Shown here: positions 54,979 through 64,000 of the stretch, piece by piece
Layout: the number at the start of each line of letters is the position of its first letter
How positions within the stretch are numbered: the stretch's first letter is position 1
The notes under the pieces: generated by a model
What the model saw: only the letters and a program-made list of their open reading frames with translations
Told to the model about the DNA's origin: nothing
Databases searched by the model: none
From: Effrenium voratum
Taxonomy: Eukaryota > Sar > Dinophyceae > Suessiales > Symbiodiniaceae
Direction: 5' to 3'
DNA: 64,000 nt
Assembly: GCA_963377175.1 (NCBI GenBank)
Contig: CAUJNA010002779.1
Coordinates: forward strand, 610,382-674,381
Translations under genes and position numbers: made by a program

Positions 54979-54982
<4 letters not shown>
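54192..54982. other. Non-coding stretch
   Basis: No gene recognised. 54,230-54,380 is GC-rich with GAAGCGAAG words. Confidence 0.4.

Positions 54983-55009
<27 letters not shown>
54983..55009. repeat. Poly-A tract (27 A)
   Basis: A pure A run. It might mark the 3' end of a retroposed sequence lying to its left, but I see no gene there and no clear target duplication. Confidence 0.9.
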
Positions 55010-56462
55010 CATGTTTCGTCCTTGCAACAACGCGCACGAACGGTTGCGCCTCTGCGATCTCGTTGGTGCACCTGGGTCAAGATTGCCAAAAGAAAAAACA
55101 CAGTGGAGTTCATTGCATTGAAAGCAAGAGCCAGCCCAGAAAAGACTATGAACTCTTTGGTTGGCGGCATTAGCATCATGCCCTGCCCCACCTGTGCCAA
55201 TGTCAATGTCTGACATTTCTTAGTTCTGAGGCCGGCAGGATACGCCCAGTTCACACCGACCCAGTTTTTGATCGAACCTAAAGTCTCAAAATCAACATGG
55301 GTGGTCCCTTTGGATTCGGTTCACAATCACACCCAAAAGGCAAACTCACCTGTCACTTGTCTACCCAGCGCTGTTGGCCTCATGTCCGTTTACCAAATGT
55401 GGGGGATTGAACCTGGCGTACCCGCTCTGATTGGGGAACAGCATGAATACTCCGCAACCCTCAGCCCAACCCAAACTGGTATGTATTCTGGTCCATATTC
55501 AGTGAACCTGAAAGCGTGTCAGCGAAGTTCACAAGAGATCGCAGGAAAATACCGGCAAAGGGTTCCGCAATTCCTAGCAGGCATGCATCAGCAATGACAC
55601 AAAGGAATCCGATTGAAGCAGCTGTTGTCGCGATCGGGCCTCAATGGGCCGGGTGGCTCGACATGCCCCTTCCCGTTGTTAGCTAAGCACGTTGAGTGCT
55701 GGACATGAGCCGTAAATTTGAGAAGTTTGGTGAGTTGCGACCAAACTTCCTCCAGGCAATTTGATGAGTTCGTGCCATTGCGTTGCTGTAGTCACCGGTG
55801 CTTCATTAATATTGACCCTCGACAACATCTTTGATTTCCCGCAACCGATGGATTATATTGACCCTCGACCACATCACTTACACATGTGTGCATTCCTTCG
55901 TTGCTCCAAAAAGGCATGCTCCTGCTTGGACAAACAGTCCCATCACCATGTCCGAAGCTGCCTATTCCTGACCACCGCTAACCCCTTAAAAAGCAAGTGG
56001 CCCGTGTTTTGACCACTGGCGCACGCGCGCGCCTCTCTGGTGAAACTGTGACAAATTTCGGGCGAGAGGTGTGATCTCTCTCTCTGCTACAACAGAAACA
56101 AGACAGGCGCCAGCTTGCTGCGCTCTGGGGCAACATGTTCTGCGACGTGTTGCCTAAAACGGCTTCTGCGAAGTAGCTTTGCAAGCCACTTCTGCCGGGT
56201 TCTACAAAGCTGCTTCCATTTCCGTACCATACTTGCTGTTCGTAAAAAACTTGCGGGGGTTCTCACGGGTACTTCTGCGAGGCATAGCTTGATATTTAGA
56301 GAGAATTTGGCAAGAAACAACCCTGGCACTCAAAAAGGGGTCCCCAAAGGAGCATTCATCCAAAAAAGACCCTTTTGGGGGTTCCATGTTGATCTGCAGG
56401 AGAGCACCCGTATCAGATTGTCAGAACTACTCACATTTGTCCCATGTTTGAGGTCCATAGTC
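55010..56462. other. Non-coding stretch
   Basis: No gene recognised. 56,130-56,290 holds several TTCTGCG words (GCTTCTGCGAAG, ACTTCTGCGAGGCATAG) resembling the TTCCGC clusters at 21,400 and 39,395. Confidence 0.45.
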
Positions 56463-56538
56463 GCACAATATCATCATCATCGTCATCATGATCGTCATCA
56501 TCTTCATCTTCATCTTCATCTTCATCTTCATCTTCATC

Positions 56539-56597
<59 letters not shown>
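56463..56597. repeat. (CAT)n/(CTTCAT)n microsatellite
   Basis: Hexamer CTTCAT about eight times, then about 18 CAT trinucleotides. Frames of poly-His, poly-Ile/Phe, poly-Asp or poly-Met/Lys over it are not genes. Confidence 0.95.
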
Positions 56598-59500
56598 TTT
56601 GAGCCGTAGTGTTTTCCCTAAAATAGGGGATACACAGCAGGTGCGCTGGCCTTTGGTGTCCATTGAAACTGTCCACCAACACGTTTCCGGCCCAATCACA
56701 CCGGGCGTGGGCCACCCCTTTGAAAGGGGACCAGGGACTTGTGTGAAGAACTGCCTGCCCCGTGCTCAAAATGCTTAACCACTATTGTCCAAAAGATCTT
56801 CTTTGGGCCATTTGTTCAAGATCATCAGACATTTGATGTTTGAAAATACATTGCCCTGCTGAAGCCTGGCTACCTGACAAAAGCCTGGCAGATCCTTTTC
56901 CGCCAAAAAAGGACCCAAGCCGCAGTCCAAGTTTGTTGTTGCCCTACGGGTTGCTAGGCATGCAAAGTTTACGGCTCGTCCCCTGGTTGGTGTGGAACAT
57001 TTAGAGAGTCCGAGCCTCTTCGGCTGGTTTCCATATGGGAGCGAGGGTACTCGCGTTCATTTGTTCTTGTTGCGACCTTTGCCGAAGGTTCATGCGGTTG
57101 CCCTCATTGCGACGTTGCAAGACCCACGACCCAAACAATACCCGCGAATGAACTCAACGGCACGTTGGGAATGCTTGTCATGTTCTTTGTTGGGCGGGCC
57201 CCCTTTTTGTCGACTCTCAACAATCCACTTTTGGGGCAGTTGGCTTCCCTTGTTCGGGCAGGACTTCTTCATTTTTTGCTTGATTTGAACTTGCTTTACT
57301 GTGGGGCATCACCTTACCCCCATGTGGTGATTTGGGGCCGTGGCTTAATGGTGAGGCTTGGGGTTTACAGCTACCTCCCCTCTTCCCCAACGGGCGTTTG
57401 TTCAAAATTGAGGTCCCCCAAGTTCTGAATGCCGTCTCCTTTTGGGTTCCTTCGAACGCCCACGAAAAGGGAGTCACAGACCATCTTGACAAACACTCAC
57501 CACTGGCTCACTTGAAAGGATTGGCAAAAAAAAAATCCAAACTTGTTATTTACCCCAAAAATGGTCTTCTCAAAAAGTAAAAAGTCCATGAACTCGAGAA
57601 GTGAGACGGTCTCCAGCCTTAGCATCCCTCCCTGCCTAAGCCCACTTGCCCTCCGGGGCCCCCAGCGGGATCTGCGCTGCGGCGCACAGCTGCCTGAGCC
57701 GTGCACCGAAACGAACTCCTCAGATGCCCAGTGGCTGTCCGGGAAAAAAGAGAGCCCCTTTTTTGGTTAGTTGAGTTTAAAGGGGAACCCTTACCCAAAA
57801 AAAGAGGAACAAGAAAAAAGGCTACTGTGGAAACGAAACAAACGAAGCACTTGGCTGACACAAAAGTTCGAAGCGAATTGGTTTTCCCGAAACAAGTGCG
57901 GACCCTGCTACATAGCGACAGGGGTTTGGGGGGGGCAGGCTCCCAATGTTTGAACCGGCAGCGTGGTTTCGTTGCACTCGCTGCAGCACCAACTCCGCTG
58001 ATAAGACCCTCCACCCTCCAAGAGTAAGCCAGCCTTCCGGCGATGGCACATGGCAATTTTCACGCAATGGACATGAGAGTCGTGCAAGGGTAACCTTGCA
58101 AGGGTAGGCTCCATGACACCTTTGAAACCTTGATCAGCACCAACAACAGCAAGCGTGTTTAACAGCATGTCGGTCAAAGTGCAACTGTTGGGCAACTGTC
58201 CATGTCCATCAAAGTGTTCGTCTTTTCTGCGCGAGTGTCTGTCTTTTAACCTCTTCGCGGACGACAAAGTGAACAACAGCATGCCTAGTGCAAATCTCAC
58301 AATCTGCAATGATCAAATATACTTCAAAAGGGCCAGTGCTCCACTGAACACTCCAGTGGACCTATCGAATCCGAAACAAACACTTTGTTGCCGTGGCAGT
58401 CTTGAGGTGCTTTGCAAGTCAAACATTCCTGTGTGTGTTTGTGTGTCGCCGGTCCGTGCCGCAAATCAGAAAACAAAAACCACTGAAATACAGAAGTGAG
58501 AAATAAAGCGCGGGGTCCTTCCAAAACCCACCAAACAGGTTGCATTACGGTCCAAGCGACAGGCAAAGCTGAGTCTTTCCACTTCCTGGCAGACCGCTCA
58601 CCTGCGAGAGCTGCAAAAAGCAGTGGGGTTGCAACGAAAGCTGACAGGGAACAATCCATGATCCCTGGTGTCAAGAGGGTGCAATACCCAACATTTTCGC
58701 CTGAGATTCAAACCTCCTGGGCCCCGTGTTGCTTATTTGCCCAAAGGACCCGGAAATGAACAGTTGGCCTTTTGGCGCTATGACTATGGACCAAACAAGG
58801 AAACAAAACAATAAACAACAGGTTTGATCCGGTCGATTCGCTTCGGGCAACTGAGGTTGGGTTCCCCTTGTAAATCCGATTGCAAGGGAGGCTAAAGATC
58901 AGAGTTAACTTCTGGTTTGGTCATTTTGATGCGATGGTTTCTTGACAGTCAATGCCATGGTCAACCCCCCCCCCACCTTGGGACTCGGTAAACTGAGGGG
59001 GGGGCCGCCTAAAAGGGTACTTGCGAAAGTACAAATATATACCCTTTTACAGGGGCCGTCTAGGGGAACCTAAAGAAAACAATGCGGGAATATGCGGGAA
59101 GTTCACCTATGGAGCGACCCTGAATTGATCAAGGTATTAGACAACAAGACTCGTAAGATCTCGTAAGATGCCAATGTGAATCGAACACAAGGAGGGAGGG
59201 CCAAGCGCTTGTCATCCGAAGTGACTGGAAGTGATACGACAAGTTATCCCAAACTACGGCGCAGTGCCTCAAGCGTACCCTGAAATGCCGTGCCTGGGTG
59301 TTGCATTAAAACAAAACTGGGGAACTAGCACCTGAACAGCGCGAAGAAGAAGTAACTGACTTGGTGACAAGCCCAGGGAGTTCCTCCCCAAGATGAAGGC
59401 CCTCTGGTAATGGGCAGGCACGAGTCCTGGGCACATTGCCAAGCCCAGTCTGGGCCAACTTTTCTGAGACAGGATCAATGATCCAGTGCCTCTTTTTGCA

Positions 59501-61378
59501 TACTCCCCAGATTGGCATGGAACCCCTCGAAAAGACGCCCACCATGTGAGCAGTTCTCCCCCCTGGACTTCCATGCGAAAATGTCCAGGGCAAAAGATCT
59601 GCACGTGGGGGAAGTCCCCCCAAAAGGATCTCCTCCAGCTTGCATGCTCCAATTCATCGCCAAGGGGGTCACGAGTGCATCTTGCAGGGGTCACTGAATT
59701 TCCGCTTAGCTTGGAATCGCCAAGGGGTTTACGAAAATATTGGGTTGCCACAGTCCCTGAATATCGCCTTGGAATGTGATGGGTTCCTGAAACAATGAGT
59801 ACCGCAATCATTACCCTAAGATGAAACCAGATTTCCTCTTGGAGGCAATGTGAACACATGTTTCCACGAAGTTTGTTCCAGGGCTGCCTGTCAGAGTTGC
59901 ATTCTTCAGCAGACTGAAACCCGGGGGCTGGTTTCCCCCTGAGAAGTCTATGGATATTTCAACACATATGCCAGGCCACACTTCAAACCTGGTAAAGGTG
60001 TTTATCCAAAACCGGACAGAACATCAACAAGACGGATAGCTGCACCTCATCACGTCTGGTTGGGACGTACCTTACCCTTTGTCTACTCGGATAAACATGG
60101 ACATGGTTGGAACTTCGTTAAGGGAAAGCACTGACCCTTTTAGCTTCTGGGCAATCCATGATAAGTCACCGGCTGGCAATCAGGAATCCCCTAATAAGAA
60201 CCTTCACGATGGGTGAGCCACAATGTAAAGTTCTCAGCGTGAATGCAACTCTGTGTTTTTCTTGCAAAATGATGCAGCAGGTGCCATGAAACAGAATGAA
60301 CCCTAGGAAGCCCCTGCAAACATGGCCATGAAACACAATAATTACCCCCTCACACTGCTGTGATTTGAACTGCAAGTGAGCGGGTGTCATGGATATGCAC
60401 TAATGTGATCCAATGCGAAACAGCTCCTGGTCTGAGCATTGATTTAATGGGGGCCCTTTGGTGGACATGCAAGTAGAGATTCACGTCCACCAATCGCTTA
60501 TGAGGCATCTCATCCAAATGAACATCAATCAATCAATCTCCAATCATGTATATGTTGATTTACCAATTCGAATTGGTAAATCAATCTCATTCACAAATCC
60601 TCGGCATTTCATGTTCCCTGTCAATCAAAGCCAGATCATCCAAATTCCAGGCAAGCCGTCGGCCGATTCGGTGCCTCCAGCAAGGCGCCGCCGCCGCGCA
60701 AGGCATTGCCCAGGAGGCGGTTCAGGCCTGAACCCCCCGCGCGGGCAAGGAGTCAAGGACGGTTTTCCCATATCATCATTTTCAGGTACTCAAAAAGAAG
60801 TCCGTGAACTCGGGAAGTGAGGGTATAGGCTCGAAGGTGGGAGCTTTGAAGGGTGGGATTTCAGGAATGGGTTTGGAGATACTGTATGAAGTTTCAGGTG
60901 TGGATTTTGAAGCTTTGCGATTGAAGGTTTGAGGCTTATATTTGGACAACCACACGTGCATCCTGAACATGTTGACAATCATCTAAGCTGCCCAGCGAAC
61001 AAAGGAAGCACCTTCTTGCTGTTCATGCTTTGCGAGAGCCAGCTGAAAAGACATACTAAACTGGACAACTAACCCCAACACGCGACTTAAAATAGCCAGC
61101 AGCCACATCATGAGAGACCGTTTTGGCCAGCGAAGGTCTTCAGACGGCTCTGATGCTCCTTAGAAAACATCCAGCACTGCGTGTGGCTAAAGATAGATCT
61201 CCTCGATTTCACAGGGGGGGAGGGGTCCCTGAAGGATTTCCTGAAATGAAAAAACACCATACGTGGGTTCCAACAGCATGCAACGATCAAAACTCCATCT
61301 TTTTTCCACTGCTGGACAGCGGGTGCAGCCAGGCAGCACTCAAAAAACTCCCGCTGTGCATGAGGCAAGCAAGAGTTC
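56598..61378. other. Non-coding stretch, no gene recognised
   Basis: Frames up to 196 codons (minus, 59,269-59,859) lack any domain. Notable pieces are an inverted C-run/G-run at 58,963-59,009 and a 30-bp perfect palindrome at 60,555-60,584. A repeat-C-like segment lies at about 57,735-57,795 (TTTAAAGGGGAACCCTTACC). Confidence 0.45.
60555..60584. repeat. Perfect 30-bp palindrome
   Basis: Reads identically on both strands with its centre in TTCGAA (60,567-60,572); the left half is TTGATTTACCAATTC. No spacer, so it could form a cruciform or bind a dimeric protein. Confidence 0.9.
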
Positions 61379-61807
61379 TCAGAAGCCGTTCTCGATGAGG
61401 CGCTTCATGAACGGGGTGATGGAGCCCTTGCCCTTGGCCGTCTTGAACTTGTTGGGCTGGAGGCCGAAGTACAGGCTCCTGGCCAAGTCAACGGCAGCAA
61501 TCAGCACCACCAAAGCCACCACGAACAGGGCTGCGATCTGGCCATCGGTCAAGCCATCCTCCTCCGGGATGGGCACCACAAGGCCCAGCTCCTTGGTTCG
61601 CTTTCCACCCGGCACACGTGCCAACAAGAGCTGCGCGTCCATCATCTGCTGGTCATAGGCCCATGCTGGCATGACCATGGATCCCGCAGCCACGCCCGCA
61701 GTCAAGGCGGCCGCATTCTGGCTCTTGGGGGATGACACAAAGGCGCGGGGGGCGACAAGCATCACTGCCGCAGCCACCAGGCACAGGACGAGAGGAGAGC
61801 GCGCCAT
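61379..61807 (-). CDS. Plastid-targeted single-span thylakoid protein, array copy 1
   Basis: 142 residues from ATG (MARSPLVLC). Residues 4-20 are a hydrophobic signal segment, followed by Phe at 23 (AFVSSP), the arrangement of dinoflagellate signal-plus-transit leaders, whose transit part typically starts at a Phe. A second hydrophobic stretch (32-50) ends in AWA before YDQQ, a likely lumenal processing site. The mature part of about 92 residues has a Gly/Pro/Glu-rich section, one membrane span (about 90-107, IAALFVVALVVLIAAV) and a basic tail (FKTAKGKG, MKRLIENGF), so the tail should face the stroma. This layout fits a small photosystem or thylakoid-complex subunit, but I do not recognise the family. 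It differs from the other copies only at synonymous positions. It is the last member of the array on this side: its 3' flank has no visible similarity to the spacers. Confidence 0.88.
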   Translation of the reverse strand: MARSPLVLCLVAAAVMLVAPRAFVSSPKSQNAAALTAGVAAGSMVMPAWAYDQQMMDAQLLLARVPGGKRTKELGLVVPIPEEDGLTDGQIAALFVVALVVLIAAVDLARSLYFGLQPNKFKTAKGKGSITPFMKRLIENGF

Positions 61808-61861
61808 GATGCACTCAAGTTCAGCTACTGGGAGACCAAGTGCCGTGAAGGAGGCAGGCAG

Positions 61862-61877
61862 CCTGAGCCCAAACCAC
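61862..61877 (-). promoter_or_regulatory. Spliced-leader-like acceptor upstream of copy 1
   Basis: Sense strand GTGGTTTGGGCTCAGG, about 54 bases before the ATG. One base differs from copies 2 and 3. A likely trans-splice acceptor or leader relict (inference). Confidence 0.5.
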
Positions 61878-61894
61878 CCGGAACCCGCGCCTGT

Positions 61895-61923
61895 CTGAGT
61901 GCAGCCAAGCTGGTATCGTCTTG
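61895..61923 (-). promoter_or_regulatory. Conserved upstream block, copy 1
   Basis: CTGAGTGCAGCCAAGCTGG followed by TATCGTCTTG is shared with copy 2 (62,756-62,784) and, with changes, copy 3 (63,652-63,686), while sequence further out diverges. A candidate promoter element, unproven. Confidence 0.35.
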
Positions 61924-62244
61924 TTGCTACTTGCCACCACTGTAGGTGTGTTTGGTAGAATTAACTTCGACATGAGTACCATTCAAACCAACGATTATTT
62001 CAACACAGAAAGGCCTCTGCTAGGTCCACACAACTTTCAAACTCCTGCTTGTGCCGGCGACACAACACACAAACACATCTATTAGCTTCTTGCTTCTTCT
62101 GTGAGACTTGTGCTTGGTGCTTCTAGGTCAATGTTCTCGGACGGGATGAGATTTGCCAAGTCTTCTTGCTCCTTCACAAGACCACGTGCTTGTGATGAAA
62201 CAGCTGCATGAGCAGATCAAAAAAGACAACAGGCTTCCTGGTTC
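61924..62244. other. Array spacer between copies 1 and 2
   Basis: The part 62,101-62,244 is nearly identical to 63,856-63,999 at the window end, so both are 3' flanks of array members (copies 2 and 4). 61,960-62,100 is more diverged from its counterpart. Confidence 0.75.
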
Positions 62245-62673
62245 TCAGAAGCCGTTCTCGATGAGGCGCTTCATGAACGGGGTGATGGAGCCCTTGCCCT
62301 TGGCCGTCTTGAACTTGTTGGGCTGGAGGCCGAAGTACAGGCTCCTGGCCAAGTCAACGGCAGCAATCAGCACCACCAAAGCCACCACGAACAGGGCTGC
62401 GATCTGGCCATCGGTCAAGCCATCCTCCTCCGGGATGGGCACCACAAGGCCCAGCTCCTTGGTTCGCTTTCCACCTGGCACACGTGCCAACAAGAGCTGC
62501 GCGTCCATCATCTGCTGGTCATAGGCCCACGCTGGCATGACCATGGATCCCGCAGCCACGCCCGCAGTCAAGGCGGCCGCATTCTGGCTCTTGGGGGATG
62601 ACACAAAGGCGCGCGGGGCGACAAGCATCACTGCTGCAGCCACCAGGCACAGGACGAGAGGAGAGCGCGCCAT
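62245..62673 (-). CDS. Plastid-targeted single-span thylakoid protein, array copy 2
   Basis: Encodes the same 142 residues as copy 1. The start was chosen at MARSPL because that ATG is conserved in all copies and follows the spliced-leader-like acceptor. The frame stays open further upstream (to 62,880), but that part crosses the acceptor and is not conserved. Differences from copy 1 (for example CCC to CCT and ATG-proximal GCC to GCT on the + strand) are silent. Spacing from stop to stop is 866 bases from copy 1. Confidence 0.88.
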   Translation of the reverse strand: MARSPLVLCLVAAAVMLVAPRAFVSSPKSQNAAALTAGVAAGSMVMPAWAYDQQMMDAQLLLARVPGGKRTKELGLVVPIPEEDGLTDGQIAALFVVALVVLIAAVDLARSLYFGLQPNKFKTAKGKGSITPFMKRLIENGF

Positions 62674-62723
62674 GATGCACTCAAGTTCAGCTACTGGGAG
62701 ACCAAGTGCCGTGAACAAGGAAG

Positions 62724-62739
62724 CCTGAGCCAAAACCAC
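62724..62739 (-). promoter_or_regulatory. Spliced-leader-like acceptor upstream of copy 2
   Basis: Sense strand GTGGTTTTGGCTCAGG, about 50 bases before the ATG. Its first 14 bases also occur in both copia LTRs. Confidence 0.55.
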
Positions 62740-62755
62740 GAGAACCAGCGACTTT

Positions 62756-62784
62756 CTGAGTGCAGCCAAGCTGGTATCGTCTTG
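62756..62784 (-). promoter_or_regulatory. Conserved upstream block, copy 2
   Basis: Identical to the copy 1 block over 29 bases, directly outside the acceptor region. Confidence 0.35.
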
Positions 62785-63139
62785 TTCGGTACTTGCTAAC
62801 AGCACGTGACAGCACGGCAACACAGTCGTTTGGTCTTGTTCAACATGTTGCTCTCTCATGATGCCAGCATGTTTGTGCAAACAACTCTCTCATGCCCCGG
62901 ACTCAACCAACTCCTGCATGCACAAGACATACCGTGTCAGGGCACTTTTCCTGGCTTGGCTTGAACATGTGTTTGATGCTCCAAGGACAATGTTGGGTAG
63001 GTAGTGTTGCCAAGTCTTTCACAAACCGGAAGGTTCGTGATGGAAGCAGCTGCCAAAGCTGCGGTAAAAAACGGCCTGCCCCTCTCAGTCAGCTATGTTC
63101 CAACACCTCATTGCAGGAAGATGAGCAAATTATAATATC
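62785..63139. other. Array spacer between copies 2 and 3
   Basis: The 3' flank of copy 3 (about 62,960-63,060) is a diverged relative of the copy 2 and 4 flanks (shared TTGCCAAGTCT and GTGATG.AAGCAGCTGC), with many substitutions and small gaps. Confidence 0.65.
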
Positions 63140-63568
63140 TCAGAAGCCGTTCTCGATGAGGCGCTTCATGAACGGGGTGATGGAGCCCTTGCCCTTGGCC
63201 GTCTTGAACTTGTTGGGCTGGAGGCCGAAGTACAGGCTCCTGGCCAAGTCGACGGCAGCAATCAGCACCACCAAGGCCACAACGAACAGGGCTGCGATCT
63301 GGCCATCGGTCAAGCCATCCTCCTCCGGGATGGGCACCACAAGGCCCAGCTCCTTGGTTCGCTTTCCACCCGGCACACGTGCCAACAAGAGCTGCGCGTC
63401 CATCATCTGCTGGTCATAGGCCCATGCTGGCATGACCATGGATCCCGCAGCCACGCCCGCAGTCAAGGCGGCCGCATTCTGGCTCTTGGGGGATGACACA
63501 AAGGCGCGGGGGGCGACAAGCATCACTGCCGCAGCCACCAGGCACAGGACGAGAGGAGAGCGCGCCAT
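63140..63568 (-). CDS. Plastid-targeted single-span thylakoid protein, array copy 3
   Basis: Same 142-residue product. Silent changes relative to copies 1 and 2 include TCGACGG for TCAACGG and AAGGCCACAACG for AAAGCCACCACG (+ strand). The frame is open upstream to 63,715 but the conserved ATG and the leader-like acceptor favour MARSPL. Stop-to-stop distance from copy 2 is 895 bases. With several identical products from one array, expression level is probably set by copy number, as is usual for abundant dinoflagellate proteins (general knowledge). Confidence 0.88.
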   Translation of the reverse strand: MARSPLVLCLVAAAVMLVAPRAFVSSPKSQNAAALTAGVAAGSMVMPAWAYDQQMMDAQLLLARVPGGKRTKELGLVVPIPEEDGLTDGQIAALFVVALVVLIAAVDLARSLYFGLQPNKFKTAKGKGSITPFMKRLIENGF

Positions 63569-63618
63569 GATGCACTCAAGTTCAGCTACTGGGAGACCAA
63601 GTGCCGTGAAGGAGGCAG

Positions 63619-63634
63619 CCTGAGCCAAAACCAC
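63619..63634 (-). promoter_or_regulatory. Spliced-leader-like acceptor upstream of copy 3
   Basis: Sense strand GTGGTTTTGGCTCAGG, 50 bases before the ATG, same as copy 2. Confidence 0.55.
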
Positions 63635-63651
63635 GCAGAACCAGTGCCTTT

Positions 63652-63686
63652 CTGAGTGTAGCCCAGATTCATATTGTATCGTCTTG
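63652..63686 (-). promoter_or_regulatory. Conserved upstream block, copy 3
   Basis: CTGAGTGTAGCCCAGATTC ... TATCGTCTTG, a diverged version of the copy 1 and 2 block with a small insertion. Confidence 0.3.
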
Positions 63687-64000
63687 CTGCTGCTTGCCAC
63701 CATGTGCCATACCATTTCAATCCAATGATTATATCTCTACAAATAAAGGCCTTTGCCAATGACACGGAATTGGCAAACTGTTCCTTGTGCCGGCGCTCAC
63801 AAGCACGCAACCACTGTGCCGCAACCACACATATCAGTTTTTGTTCGCTTCGTCTGTGAGACTTGTGCTTGGTGCTTCTAGATCAATGTGCTCGGACAGG
63901 ATGAGATTTGCCAAGTCTTCTTACTCCTTCACAAGACCACGTGCTTGTGATGAAACAGCTGCATGAGCAGATCAAAAAAGACAACAGGCTTCCTGGTTCT
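63687..64000. other. Array spacer and predicted edge of copy 4
   Basis: 63,856-64,000 repeats 62,101-62,245 almost exactly, and the last base of the window corresponds to the first + strand base of the copy 2 stop codon. A fourth gene therefore very probably begins at the window edge. Confidence 0.75.

Noticed and set aside
54983..55009. Poly-A tract as the end of a LINE or retrocopy
   Set aside because: No coding remnant before it and no target-site duplication that I could find.
56427..56769. Frames with poly-Asp, poly-Met/Lys or poly-Ile/His
   Set aside because: (CAT)n array; no flanking domain.
59269..59859. 196-codon minus-strand frame
   Set aside because: Not recognisable as any family; multiple overlapping frames; length possible by chance at this base composition.
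62537..62728. Plus-strand 63-75 codon frames repeated opposite each array gene (MTMDPAATPAVKAAAF...)
   Set aside because: Conserved only because they lie opposite the real, conserved gene.
62674..62880. Upstream in-frame extension of array copy 2 (and 63,569-63,715 for copy 3)
   Set aside because: Not conserved in copy 1, crosses the leader-like acceptor, and would bury the signal segment.
1..64000. CRISPR array, bacterial operons, ribosomal RNA
   Set aside because: None seen; repeats lack the regular repeat-spacer pattern and the gene types are eukaryotic.

Overview
The window looks like nuclear DNA of a dinoflagellate, probably a symbiodiniacean. Four things point there: a gene tandemly repeated head to tail with a bipartite plastid leader, sequences resembling the dinoflagellate spliced leader (DinoSL), an intronless pentatricopeptide-repeat gene, and a large Ty1/copia element with a methyltransferase-like insert, all set in very sparse, repeat-filled DNA. 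There is no bacterial gene organisation. Species assignment is inference. LAYOUT: 1-25,000 holds no gene I can support. It contains copies of a short TA-flanked inverted-repeat element (MITE-like), a 148-bp satellite (about 7,090-8,255), purine and CA/TTTG microsatellites, and short dispersed repeats. 25,256-27,277 (minus) is a PPR RNA-binding protein gene with about 15 repeats. 27,278-43,799 is again non-coding apart from MITE and repeat copies. 43,800-51,744 is a complete LTR retrotransposon on the minus strand: two identical 115-bp LTRs, a 5-bp target duplication, a primer-binding site, a polypurine tract, and three long reading frames (an unknown upstream ORF, gag-protease, and integrase/RT/RNase H). 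51,760-53,270 is low-complexity AAAGC and GCATAC-type DNA, followed by mostly empty sequence with one MITE, a poly-A tract and a CAT array. 61,379-64,000 is a tandem array on the minus strand encoding an identical 142-residue plastid-targeted, single-membrane-span protein: three full copies, with a fourth apparently starting at the last base of the window. HOW THE PARTS RELATE: the most interesting system is the copia element. Its pol frame carries a cytosine-methyltransferase-like block between integrase and reverse transcriptase, and an extra 530-residue ORF precedes gag. Each LTR contains a sequence closely resembling the 3' part of DinoSL, and a 14-base core of it recurs exactly just upstream of two of the array genes. 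This suggests that both the element and the array use, or derive from, trans-spliced transcripts. All functional statements are from sequence reading only; no database search or alignment was run.
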